Shown here: positions 1-8,121 of the stretch, in pieces | Layout: each line of letters starts with the position of its first letter | How positions within the stretch are numbered: the stretch's first letter is position 1 | Source of the DNA: Nocardiopsis flavescens | GTDB lineage: Bacteria; Actinomycetota; Actinomycetes; Streptosporangiales; Streptosporangiaceae | Direction of reading: 5' to 3' | NCBI RefSeq assembly: GCF_900141985.1 | Contig: NZ_FQZK01000009.1 | Coordinates: 186,001-250,000 of the forward strand | DNA length: 64,000 nt | The notes under the pieces: model-generated | Database searches by the model: none | What the model was told of the DNA's origin: nothing | What the model saw: only the letters and a program-made list of their open reading frames with translations | Made by a program: the position numbers and the translations under genes

Positions 1-2
1 CC

Positions 3-299
3 AACACCCGCGACGTGCGGTCGCTGCTCCACGCGGTCCCCGGACCGTGGACGGCGAGCCTCGCGCACCGCGTCGCCGACCGCCTCGGCGGCAAGGGCTG
101 GGACCGCGACCACGGCGGCTACCGGTCCGTGTGCGACCTCCTCGCCGAGCGCACACCCCCCGAACTCGTCCACGAACTGCCGCAGGAGACCCCGTCCCTG
201 GCAGCCGTCGGCGGCCCCGACGGCACCGGCGACTCCGCCTACCGGAGCCTGCTCGGCACCCTCCGCTTCCGCCTCGACATGCACAAGGAGCTCGCGTGA
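3..299 (+). CDS. DUF5691-like protein, C-terminal fragment (5' end outside window)
   Basis: Only the last 98 residues are visible, in the frame that opens at base 3 and stops at 297-299. The fragment ends with a helical segment (RSLLGTLRFRLDMHKEL). I do not recognise a catalytic motif in it. The call rests mainly on context: in actinomycetes a DUF5691 protein commonly precedes the MoxR ATPase, DUF5682 and VWA genes found here in the same order. The next gene begins at a GTG overlapping this stop codon (GTGA), so the two are translationally coupled. Function unknown. Confidence 0.55.
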   Translation, partial: NTRDVRSLLHAVPGPWTASLAHRVADRLGGKGWDRDHGGYRSVCDLLAERTPPELVHELPQETPSLAAVGGPDGTGDSAYRSLLGTLRFRLDMHKELA

Positions 300-1414
300 C
301 CACCTCCTCCGCCCCCTCTCTCTCCACCGACGCCGCCCAGGCGCTGCGCCCCCACGCGGAGCAGACCTACGCCACCGAGCTGGAGGCGCTGGCCAAGGCG
401 GACGACCGCCGGCGCCCCCCGGGCTGGCGGCTCTCCCCCTGGGCGGTGACGCAGTACCTCCTGGGCGCCACCCTGGACGACGGCACCGAGATCACCCCCA
501 AGTACATCGGCGCCCGCCGCGTCGTCGAGGTCGCCGTGGCGACCCTGGCCACCGACCGCGCGCTGCTGCTGATCGGCGTTCCCGGCACCGCCAAGACCTG
601 GCTCTCGGAGCACCTGACCGCCGCGGTCTCCGGCGACTCCACCCTCCTGGTCCAGGGCACCGCGGGCACCTCCGAGGACGCCGTCCGGTACGGCTGGAAC
701 TACGCCCGGCTGCTCGCGGAGGGCCCCTCCCGGGAGGCGCTGGTCCCCAGCCCCGTCATGACCGCCATGGCGCGCGGCTCCATCGGCCGCATCGAAGAGC
801 TCACCCGCATGCCCTCCGACGTGCAGGACGGCCTCATCACCGTGCTGTCGGAGAAGGCGCTGCCGGTGCCCGAGCTGGGCATCGAGGTCCAGGCCCAGCG
901 CGGCTTCAACATCATCGCCACCGCCAACGACCGCGACCGCGGCGTCAACGACCTGTCCAGCGCGCTGCGCCGCCGGTTCAACACGGTGGTGCTGCCGGTG
1001 CCCGACAGCGCCGAGGACGAGGTCCGCATCGTCACCCAGCGGGTGGAGCAGCTGGGCCGGTCGCTGGAGCTGCCCGAGGTCCCGGCCGGGCTGGACGAGA
1101 TCCGCCGGGTGGTCACCGTGTTCCGCGAGCTGCGGTCCGGCGTCACCGAGGACAACGGCACCAAGGTCAAGTCGCCCACGGGGACGCTGAGCACCGCCGA
1201 GGCGATCTCGGTGCTCACCAGCGGGATCGCGCTGGCGGCCCACTTCGGGGACGGGGTCCTGCGCCCCGCCGACGTCGCCGCCGGCATCCAGGGCGCCGTG
1301 GTCCAGGACCGGGTGTCCGACGGCGTCGTCTGGCGCGAGTACCTGGAGACCGTCGTCCGCGGCCGCGAGGGTTGGGGCGAGTTCTACCGCGCCTGCCGCG
1401 AGGTGGGCGCCTGA
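296..1414 (+). CDS. MoxR-type AAA+ ATPase
   Basis: A 372-aa AAA+ ATPase of the MoxR branch, probably a chaperone-like remodeller that works with the VWA protein two genes downstream. The Walker A motif GVPGTAKT is near residue 94, a Walker B-like segment (GRIEEL) near 163, and a sensor-1 region (IIATANDRD) near 206 followed by the SALRRRF arginine-finger segment. The GTG start at 296 overlaps the previous stop and gives a normal N-terminus; the longer upstream reading in this frame only runs through the neighbour. The stop overlaps the ATG of the DUF5682 gene (TGATG). MoxR plus VWA pairing is known from metal-insertion chaperones and conflict systems; the actual client here is unknown. Confidence 0.9.
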   Translation: MTTSSAPSLSTDAAQALRPHAEQTYATELEALAKADDRRRPPGWRLSPWAVTQYLLGATLDDGTEITPKYIGARRVVEVAVATLATDRALLLIGVPGTAKTWLSEHLTAAVSGDSTLLVQGTAGTSEDAVRYGWNYARLLAEGPSREALVPSPVMTAMARGSIGRIEELTRMPSDVQDGLITVLSEKALPVPELGIEVQAQRGFNIIATANDRDRGVNDLSSALRRRFNTVVLPVPDSAEDEVRIVTQRVEQLGRSLELPEVPAGLDEIRRVVTVFRELRSGVTEDNGTKVKSPTGTLSTAEAISVLTSGIALAAHFGDGVLRPADVAAGIQGAVVQDRVSDGVVWREYLETVVRGREGWGEFYRACREVGA

Positions 1415-3738
1415 TGGCACGACTGGACACGAGCGGGCTGCACGTCCTGGGCGTGCGGCACCACGGGCCGGGGTCGGCCCGCGCGGTCCGGGCGGCACTG
1501 GCCGACATCAAGCCGGACGCGGTCCTCATCGAGGGGCCGCCGGAGGCCGACGCGCTGATCCCGCTGGTGGGGGAGCTGGAGCCGCCGGTGGCGCTGCTGG
1601 TGCACCTGGCGGACCCGCCCAGGGGCGACGCCGCCGCGTCCGCCGCGGGCTGGGCGTTCTGGCCGTTCGCGGCCTTCTCCCCGGAGTGGGAGGCGCTGCG
1701 CTACGCCGCCGAGCACGGCGTCCCGGTCCGGTTCTGCGACCTGCCCGCAGCGCACACCCTGGCCGAGCGGATGGCGCGGGCCGGGGGGACCGGGGAGCCG
1801 GACGGCGCCGAGCCCGCCGACGGGCCCGAAGCCGACACGGAGGAGGGGGCCACCGAGGACCCCGAGTCGGTGGGCCGCGACCGGCTGCGCCTGGACCCCC
1901 TGGGCGTGCTCGCCGAGGCCGCCGGCTACGACGACGCCGAGCGCTGGTGGGACGACGTCGTGGAGCAGCGGGGCGAGGGCGAGCCCTCGCCGTTCCCCGC
2001 CATCGCCGACGCCATGGCCGCCGTCCGGGAGGAGAGCGGGCCCGAGGACGAGCGCGGCGCCCGGCGCGAGGCGTACATGCGCCAGGTGCTGCGGGCCACC
2101 CTCAAGCAGGGGCACGAGCGGGTCGCCGTGGTCTGCGGGGCCTGGCACGCGCCCGCCCTGCGCGGCGTCGCCGACTTCCCCGCCGCCGCCGACACGGCGC
2201 TCCTCAAGGGCCTGCCCAAGGCCAAGGTCAGCGCCACCTGGGTCCCCTGGACCCACGGCCGCCTCGCCTCCGACAGCGGCTACGGCGCCGGGGTCACCGC
2301 CCCCGGCTGGTACCACCACCTGTACACGGCCCCCGACCTGCCGGTCCACCGATGGCTCACCGACGCCGCCCGTCTGCTCCGCGAGGAGGGCCACCACGTG
2401 TCCTCCTCGCACGTCATCGAGGGCGTGCGGCTGGCCGAGAGCCTCGCCGTGCTGCGCGGCCGCCCCCTCGCCGGACTCGACGAGGTGTCCGAGGCGCTCA
2501 CCGCCGTCCTGTGCGAGGGCGAGCCCGCCCGCGCCGCCCTGGTGCACCGCACCATGGCGGTCGGCGAGCGCATGGGGTCGGTACCGCCCACCACGCCCAT
2601 GGTCCCGCTCCAGCGCGACGTCATCGCCGCCCAGAAGCGGCTGCGGATCAAGGCGGAGCCGTTCGACCGCGACCTCGACCTCGACCTGCGCAAGGAGGGC
2701 CACCGCGAGCGCAGCGTCCTGCTGCACCGGCTCCGGATGCTCGACGTGGCCTGGGGGGACCCGCGGGACACCCCGGCCGGCAAGGGCACCTTCCGGGAGT
2801 CCTGGCGCGTCCGCTGGGAACCCGAGCTGGACGTGGCGCTCATCGAGGCCAGCCGGTGGGGCACCACCGTGGCCGGGGCGGCCTCCGCCCGGGCCGCCGA
2901 GCGCGCCGCCGAGGCCGACCTGCCCGGGCTCACCGCCCTCACCGAGCAGTGCCTGCTGGCGGACCTGGCCGACGCCCTGCCCGGCGTGCTGACCCTGCTC
3001 ACCGACCGGGCCGCCACCGACGGCGACGTCACCCACCTGATGGGCGCGCTGCCCCCGCTGGCCCGCTCCGCCCGCTACGGCGACGTGCGCGGCACCGACG
3101 CCGCGCACCTGCGCGCCGTCGCCGAGCAGATCCTGCGCCGGGTCTGCGTGGGCCTGCCCCCCGCGGTGCACGGCCTCGACGACGACGCCGCCGCCCGGTT
3201 CGTCACCCACATCGACCACACGCACTCCGCCGCCACCCTGCTCGGCGGCGAGGCGCTCGCCGAGTGGGAGGCGGCCCTGGCCGCCCTGGCCCGGCGGGAG
3301 ACCCTGCCCGGCAGGATCTCGGGCCGCCTCAACCGGATGCTCTCCGACGCCGGCCACATCGACGCCGAGGAGCTGCGCCGCCGCCTGGGGCTGGCCATGT
3401 CGCAGGGCACCGAGCCCGCCGCCGCGGCGGCCTGGCTGGAGGGGTTCCTCCAGGGCAGCGGACTCGTGCTGGTCCACGACGACCGGATGCTCGGCCTCAT
3501 CGACTCCTGGCTGCTCGGCCTGCCCGAGGAGCGGTTCTCCGCGGTCCTGCCGCTGCTGCGCCGCACCTTCGGGGCGTTCGACGCCTCCGAGCGCCGCGAG
3601 ATCGGCGAGGCGGCCGGCCGCCTGGGCGGCACCCGGGCCGCCGTCCGCACGCGGGTCCCCGTGGACGTCGAACGGGCGGCCCCCGCCCTGGCCACCGCCC
3701 TGGCCATCCTCACCGACGGAAGGAAGCGCGCATCGTGA
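1414..3738 (+). CDS. DUF5682 family protein (TraB/TIKI-like motifs)
   Basis: A 774-aa cytoplasmic protein with no signal peptide or membrane segment. The N-terminus carries LGVRHHGPGS (residues 12-21), then IEGPPEAD (from 39), and a later VVCGAWHAP (near 240). A GxxH-type pair of motifs with an intervening glutamate resembles the TraB/TIKI/EreA-like fold, so a metal-dependent hydrolase role is possible; this is inference. The C-terminal two thirds are helical with no motif I know. It sits between the MoxR ATPase and the VWA gene, overlapping both, so it is presumably the third part of that system. DUF5682 is the name used for this neighbour in actinobacterial MoxR/VWA clusters. Confidence 0.8.
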   Translation: MARLDTSGLHVLGVRHHGPGSARAVRAALADIKPDAVLIEGPPEADALIPLVGELEPPVALLVHLADPPRGDAAASAAGWAFWPFAAFSPEWEALRYAAEHGVPVRFCDLPAAHTLAERMARAGGTGEPDGAEPADGPEADTEEGATEDPESVGRDRLRLDPLGVLAEAAGYDDAERWWDDVVEQRGEGEPSPFPAIADAMAAVREESGPEDERGARREAYMRQVLRATLKQGHERVAVVCGAWHAPALRGVADFPAAADTALLKGLPKAKVSATWVPWTHGRLASDSGYGAGVTAPGWYHHLYTAPDLPVHRWLTDAARLLREEGHHVSSSHVIEGVRLAESLAVLRGRPLAGLDEVSEALTAVLCEGEPARAALVHRTMAVGERMGSVPPTTPMVPLQRDVIAAQKRLRIKAEPFDRDLDLDLRKEGHRERSVLLHRLRMLDVAWGDPRDTPAGKGTFRESWRVRWEPELDVALIEASRWGTTVAGAASARAAERAAEADLPGLTALTEQCLLADLADALPGVLTLLTDRAATDGDVTHLMGALPPLARSARYGDVRGTDAAHLRAVAEQILRRVCVGLPPAVHGLDDDAAARFVTHIDHTHSAATLLGGEALAEWEAALAALARRETLPGRISGRLNRMLSDAGHIDAEELRRRLGLAMSQGTEPAAAAAWLEGFLQGSGLVLVHDDRMLGLIDSWLLGLPEERFSAVLPLLRRTFGAFDASERREIGEAAGRLGGTRAAVRTRVPVDVERAAPALATALAILTDGRKRAS

Positions 3739-4901
3739 ACGCCGCGGACACCAAGGACGAGCGCGAGCGCCGCTGGCGGCTGGTGCTGGGCCGGGAGGCC
3801 CCCTGCGGCTCCGGCCTGAGCGGGGCCGACCAGGGCATGGACGCCGCCCTGGAGGCGCTCTACAACCGGGGCGACGCGGGGCGCGGGGGCGGCGGCCGGT
3901 CCGCGGGGCTGGGCGGCTCCGCGCCGCGCGTGGCCCGCTGGCTCGGCGACATCCGCGAGTACTTCCCCTCCACCGTCGTCCAGGTGATGCAGAAGGACGC
4001 CATGGAGCGGCTGGGCCTGCACCAGCTCCTCCTGGAACCCGAGATGATGGAGGCCGTCGAGCCCGACGTCCACCTCGTCGGCACCCTGCTGTCCCTCAAC
4101 AGGGTCATGCCCGACAAGGCCCGCGAGTCGGCCCGCTCCCTGGTCCGCAAGGTCGTCGAGGACCTGGAGCGCAGGGTGGCGCAGAAGACGCGCTCGCTGG
4201 TGCAGGGCGCCATCGACCGCTCCGTCCGCACCCACCGGCCGCGCCGCGTTTCCGACATCGACTGGAACGCGACCATCCGCCGCAACCTCGCCCACTACCT
4301 GCCCGAGCACAACACGATCGTGCCGCAGACCCTCGTCGGGTACGGGCGGCGCAACCAGGGCGTGCACAAGGACGTCGTGCTGGCCATCGACCAGAGCGGG
4401 TCCATGGCCTCGTCGGTGGTGTACGCGAGCGTGTTCGGGGCGGTGCTGGCGTCGATGAAGACGCTGCGCACCTCGCTGGTCGTGTTCGACACCGCGGTGG
4501 TGGACCTCACCGAGCAGCTCACGGACCCGGTGGAGGTGCTGTTCGGCACCCAGCTGGGCGGCGGCACGCACATCAACAAGGCGATCGCCTACTGCCAGGG
4601 GCTGATCGAACGGCCCGACGACTCGATCTTCGTGCTGATCAGCGACCTGTACGAGGGCGGTGTCCGGGCGGAGATGCTGCGCCGGATCGCGTCGATGCAG
4701 GCGGCCGGGGTCCAGGTGGTGGTGCTGCTGGCACTGTCCGACGAGGGCGCGCCGTTCTACGACAGGGAGAACGCGTCCGCGCTGGCGGAGATGGGCGTCC
4801 CGGCCTTCGCCTGCACCCCGGACGTGTTCCCGGAGCTGATGGCCGCGGCCATCCAGGGGCAGCCGCTCACCGCCTGGGTGGACAAGCAGAAGGACGCCTG
4901 A
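3735..4901 (+). CDS. VWA domain-containing protein (CoxE-like)
   Basis: A 388-aa protein with a C-terminal von Willebrand factor A domain. The MIDAS residues are visible: DQSGS starting at D219, the GGGTH threonine near residue 279, and the aspartate of SDLYEGG near 304, so metal binding should be intact. The N-terminal half is helical and lacks known motifs. The start is a GTG at 3735 that overlaps the DUF5682 stop (GTGA). As in CoxE/CoxD pairs, the VWA protein is probably the partner of the MoxR ATPase at 296-1414. It is the last gene of the operon; the next gene is on the other strand. Confidence 0.88.
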   Translation: MNAADTKDERERRWRLVLGREAPCGSGLSGADQGMDAALEALYNRGDAGRGGGGRSAGLGGSAPRVARWLGDIREYFPSTVVQVMQKDAMERLGLHQLLLEPEMMEAVEPDVHLVGTLLSLNRVMPDKARESARSLVRKVVEDLERRVAQKTRSLVQGAIDRSVRTHRPRRVSDIDWNATIRRNLAHYLPEHNTIVPQTLVGYGRRNQGVHKDVVLAIDQSGSMASSVVYASVFGAVLASMKTLRTSLVVFDTAVVDLTEQLTDPVEVLFGTQLGGGTHINKAIAYCQGLIERPDDSIFVLISDLYEGGVRAEMLRRIASMQAAGVQVVVLLALSDEGAPFYDRENASALAEMGVPAFACTPDVFPELMAAAIQGQPLTAWVDKQKDA

Positions 4902-5050
4902 GGCGGGGCGCCCCAGGGGATCCGGGCGGCCTCGCGGGCTGTTCACCGGTGGGGCCGCCGGGAATACTCGATCCGGGCGGGCGGGGCTGTGGCGGTCTCC
5001 GCCCGCCCTCCCGCAGCCCGGGGGCGCGGCGCCCGCCGCCGCCCCGCGCG

Positions 5051-5365
5051 TCAGCCGGTGCCGTAGCCGAACCGGATGTGGTCCAGGAACAGGAAGAACC
5101 CGAGGAACCCCAGCACGGCGACCACGAAGCAGACGGCGGTGGAGATCCAGGAGTACCGGGTGTAGCGCCGCATCTTCGCGGGGTCGTCCGAGCTGCCCAG
5201 GGCGATCCCGGCCAGGACCACCCCGACGATGTTGATCACCAGCAGGCAGAACAGGACACTCAGGATCGACACCGTCAGCGCGATGACCGCGGCGGTCCTC
5301 TCCGCGGGCGCCGCTGCCGGGGGACGGCCGTGTCCGGCTCCTCGTCCAGGGGGCGGGTAACCCAT
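5051..5365 (-). CDS. small DUF4190-like membrane protein
   Basis: A 104-aa protein with a short Pro/Gly/Ala-rich cytoplasmic N-terminus and two or three hydrophobic segments: one around residues 25-52 (ending VVLAGIALG) and one around 71-93. The pattern of a helix, a short loop with GIALGSS, and a second helix resembles DUF4190 proteins. No function is known. It is monocistronic and convergent with the VWA gene. Confidence 0.65.
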   Translation of the reverse strand: MGYPPPGRGAGHGRPPAAAPAERTAAVIALTVSILSVLFCLLVINIVGVVLAGIALGSSDDPAKMRRYTRYSWISTAVCFVVAVLGFLGFFLFLDHIRFGYGTG

Positions 5366-5496
5366 CGCGCATCCTCCCGGTCGCGTCGGCGCACCTCACA
5401 GCGTTTTCGGGAGGGGCGGAGCGAATATACCAGGACGTACCGCCGCACCGGCGGTCTCACCCGGAGGAAGGGGGCCGGTCCGCCGGCCCGCCCGGT

Positions 5497-6000
5497 TCAG
5501 CCGCCGTAGAGCCGGGTGCGGTCGTCCACGTCCGCGGCGGGGGCGCCGGTGTGCCAGGCGCCGTGCCCCACGCGCAGGGTCCAGTCGCCGTACAGCCGCC
5601 CGGCGTCCCGGCCCACCGTGAACCGGAAGTTCGCCCGGTAGCGGCCGACCTCCCCGGAGCGCAGGGTGAACAGGGTGCGGGGCCAGCGCCGGGGGAAGGC
5701 CTCCCACCCGTCGGGGGCGGACCTGGCCACGGTCAGCAGCCCGCCGTGCTCGCGCAGGCGCAGGCACCAGGGGACCCCGGTCAGGGCGGCGTACCGCACG
5801 GTCTCCTGCGGGACGTACGCGTTCTCCTCCCGCAGGTCCACGTCGTGCAGCAGGACCGGGGTCCCGGGACCCGGATCGGGGAGGCCGGGGAGCGGGAAGG
5901 CGTCGGGCAGCCCGCGCCGCACATCCGCGGACCGGGCGCCGCGGCCCTCCTCGGTCCACCACACGGCGACGCGCTGCACGGCGATGGGGGGAGTGCGCAT
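5497..6000 (-). CDS. conserved hypothetical protein
   Basis: A 167-aa protein I do not recognise. It has no signal peptide or membrane segment. The middle reads VLLHDVDLREENAYVPQETV, and the C-terminal half is rich in W, R and G with probable beta strands (RYRANFRFTVG, YGDWTLRVG). Codon use is typical of the window with GC at wobble positions, and competing frames over the same bases give arginine/proline-rich translations. The ATG at 6000 is the best start by composition; no strong ribosome binding site is obvious. Confidence 0.5.
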   Translation of the reverse strand: MRTPPIAVQRVAVWWTEEGRGARSADVRRGLPDAFPLPGLPDPGPGTPVLLHDVDLREENAYVPQETVRYAALTGVPWCLRLREHGGLLTVARSAPDGWEAFPRRWPRTLFTLRSGEVGRYRANFRFTVGRDAGRLYGDWTLRVGHGAWHTGAPAADVDDRTRLYGG

Positions 6001-6149
6001 CCCCCCATCATGCCCCGGGGCGCGCGGCCCTCGATGCGGCCGCCGCGGCGGTGCCCCGGCACACCGGCCCGAAACGGTCGCGGCCCCGGGGAACCCCCGG
6101 CCGCCCCCGGGAGTCCCACACGGTGGGGGCGACCGAGGGGAGGAGCCTG

Positions 6150-7121
6150 ATGGACGGAACGCACCGGGGCGACCTGCTGTCCGGGGACGACGAGGGGTCG
6201 GAGGAGGTCAACGACCTCCTGGACGACGGCGGCGACACCGTCAGCGGCGTGCGGCGGTTCCCGCCGCGGGCCGCGCCGCCCTCGCCGGACGCCACGGAGA
6301 CGACCGTCCTGCTCCGGGACGAGCTGGGGCTGCCCACGGTCGGCGAGATCGGCGGCGACCTGCTGGGCGCGGACGGCGAGGCCGCCGCGCGCGAGACCGG
6401 CCTGCCCGTCCGCGCGGCGGGGCTGCCGGCCCGCGCCGTCGCGGACACGGTCATCGACGAGGCCGACCACCCGGGCCTGGCGCTGCGCGCGGTCTCCCTG
6501 CGCGGCGACCGCAACCGCGCGGCGGGGCTGCCCCGGCAGGAGTCCTTCGGGCTGTACCCCCTGGAGGGGTTCGTGCTGGCGGTCACGGCCTGCGGCTTCC
6601 CGTCGGTGCGCGACGCCGACCGGGCGCGCCGCCTGCTGCGCCGCGGTGTCGCCGACCGGCTGCCCGAGCTCGGCGCCCCGCGCCGGGACCCGGGGCACTT
6701 CCGCGGCCTGTGCGCGCAACTCCTGGGCCGTGCGGTGCAGGAGGGGCCGCCGGGATCCCTGACCGCCGCACTGCTGCGCCTGTCCCCGGCGGGGGAGACC
6801 ACCGACTGCCTGCTGTTCGGGACCGACGCCGCGTCCGCCCGGCTGCTGCGCGGGGGAGCGTGGGAGCCGCTGCCCGCCACCCTGCCCGCCGCCCCCGACG
6901 GGGTGCACGTCAACGGCCGCCCCATCGCCCCGGGCGAGGCCCTGCTCCTGTGCGGCGAGGGGCTGTCCGGCCCCATGGCGGACGCGGAGACCGCCGACCG
7001 CCTCGCCGCCCAGTGGGGCGCGGGCCGGGTGCCCGGCCGGATGGAGTTCGGCCGGCAGCTGGACTTTCGCGCGGACGGCCACGACGCCGACCGCACCGCC
7101 GTCTGCCTCTGGGGGCTGTGA
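6150..7121 (+). CDS. PP2C_2-like protein, probably catalytically degenerate
   Basis: A 323-aa protein that looks like the PP2C_2 (Ser/Thr phosphatase-like) family of actinomycetes. The cues are an N-terminal acidic tail, a core beginning SLRGDRNRAAGLPRQESFG, a following hydrophobic strand, and the closing motif DADRTAVCLWG, which matches the DDRTAVVxW end of PP2C_2 proteins. The two metal-binding positions look altered: RQES where QD is expected and ACGF where ADGxG is expected, so it may be a pseudophosphatase. The ATG at 6150 follows a good Shine-Dalgarno (GAGGGGAGGAG). It is monocistronic and convergent with the next gene. Confidence 0.55.
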   Translation: MDGTHRGDLLSGDDEGSEEVNDLLDDGGDTVSGVRRFPPRAAPPSPDATETTVLLRDELGLPTVGEIGGDLLGADGEAAARETGLPVRAAGLPARAVADTVIDEADHPGLALRAVSLRGDRNRAAGLPRQESFGLYPLEGFVLAVTACGFPSVRDADRARRLLRRGVADRLPELGAPRRDPGHFRGLCAQLLGRAVQEGPPGSLTAALLRLSPAGETTDCLLFGTDAASARLLRGGAWEPLPATLPAAPDGVHVNGRPIAPGEALLLCGEGLSGPMADAETADRLAAQWGAGRVPGRMEFGRQLDFRADGHDADRTAVCLWGL

Positions 7122-7149
7122 CCCGGCCGGGCTCACGGCTCCGGGCGGG

Positions 7150-8019
7150 TCAGCCCCCCAGGTTCTCCTCGTCGGGCCGGGCCGAGTCCGGGCGCAGCGG
7201 GTCGTGCCCCACCGACATCAGGGACCGGCGCCACCCGGCGTCCTCCCGCCGCGGCTCCGCCAGGAGGCGGTTAACGTGGTCCGCGACCTGCTCCATGAGG
7301 TCGACGTCGGAGCCGGTGAGGTCCGTGCGCCGCTTGCGGAGCACGGCCACCACCTCCTCGCCGCGCGCCGACACCCCCAGGCCGGGCCCGGGCCGCTCGA
7401 AGGCCTCCTCGCCCGAGGCGTCGGTGAGCAGCCACTCCCGCAGTTCCTCGCCCGTCATGTTCACCGCCGTGTGGAATGCGTTCCAGACCGCGTCGGCGCG
7501 GTCGTCGTGCTCGGCCATCGTTCCCCCTCTGTCGTCGTGCTCTCCCCGCGCGGGGTCCCCGGCCACGGCCGTCTCCGGGGGCGCCCCGATGATGAACCCG
7601 AAGACCACGTGGTCGGCGAGCAGGGCCCACCGCTCCCCGGCGCTCTCCCGGCGCGCGTGCCCCAGGCCCAGAGCGGGGGCGAGCACGGCCTCGAAGGCCC
7701 CCCAGGCGAGGACGCCGTAGACGGGGCCGGCGAGCCGTGAGGCGCGCAGCCGCCGCGGGAGGAGGGAGAAGGCCAGGCCGGCCACCGTGCCGTACGACCA
7801 GTGGGCCAGCTCGATGACCGCGGTCCGGCGGTTCTCGGGGAAGGCTTCCAGGACCGGGGGCACGCCCTGCCGCAGGATCTCGTCGGGCGGCGTGCGCTCG
7901 ACGAGGCCCAGGCCCACGGTGGCCTGTCGCATACCGGTCATCGCCATCGATCCCACCGCTCCCCGGACGGCGCCCCTCACCCACGGGCGCCGCGGGGGCC
8001 GGTGCGCGCACCTGCCCAT
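7150..8019 (-). CDS. fusion: small membrane protein domain plus DUF3140 domain
   Basis: One uninterrupted 289-aa reading frame covers two proteins that are usually separate. Residues about 1-165 form an integral membrane domain (start MGRCAHRPP, hydrophobic stretches around GTVAGLAFSLLP, PVYGVLAWGAFEAVLAP and LADHVVFGFIIGAP), resembling DUF6789/YagU-type proteins. Residues about 168-289 match DUF3140 (VWNAFHTAVNMTGEELREWL). The ATG at 8019 has a GGAGGGG ribosome binding site. The DUF3140 part has its own in-frame ATG at 7518 with AGAGGGGGAACG before it, so a separate 122-aa product may also be made. No stop codon separates the two parts. Functions are unknown. Confidence 0.6.
   Translation of the reverse strand: MGRCAHRPPRRPWVRGAVRGAVGSMAMTGMRQATVGLGLVERTPPDEILRQGVPPVLEAFPENRRTAVIELAHWSYGTVAGLAFSLLPRRLRASRLAGPVYGVLAWGAFEAVLAPALGLGHARRESAGERWALLADHVVFGFIIGAPPETAVAGDPARGEHDDRGGTMAEHDDRADAVWNAFHTAVNMTGEELREWLLTDASGEEAFERPGPGLGVSARGEEVVAVLRKRRTDLTGSDVDLMEQVADHVNRLLAEPRREDAGWRRSLMSVGHDPLRPDSARPDEENLGG
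7522..7530 (-). promoter_or_regulatory. internal ribosome binding site for a free DUF3140 protein
   Basis: On the minus strand AGAGGGGG lies just upstream of the ATG at 7516-7518. It is inside the open frame of the fusion gene and would allow internal initiation of the 122-aa DUF3140 domain alone. Confidence 0.45.
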
Positions 8020-8121
8020 CGTGCCCCTCCGATCTGCTCGTGCCCTTCCCCTGACCGCGATCGGCGGGTTCACACCTGCGCCGCGGGGGGTCGGACGGTC
8101 ACCGGTGGGTAGGGGGCGGTC

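Noticed and set aside
1686..3734. Very long plus-strand frame continuing into the VWA gene
   Set aside because: It is an Arg/Pro-rich shadow of the DUF5682 gene; the real VWA protein starts at the GTG at 3735.
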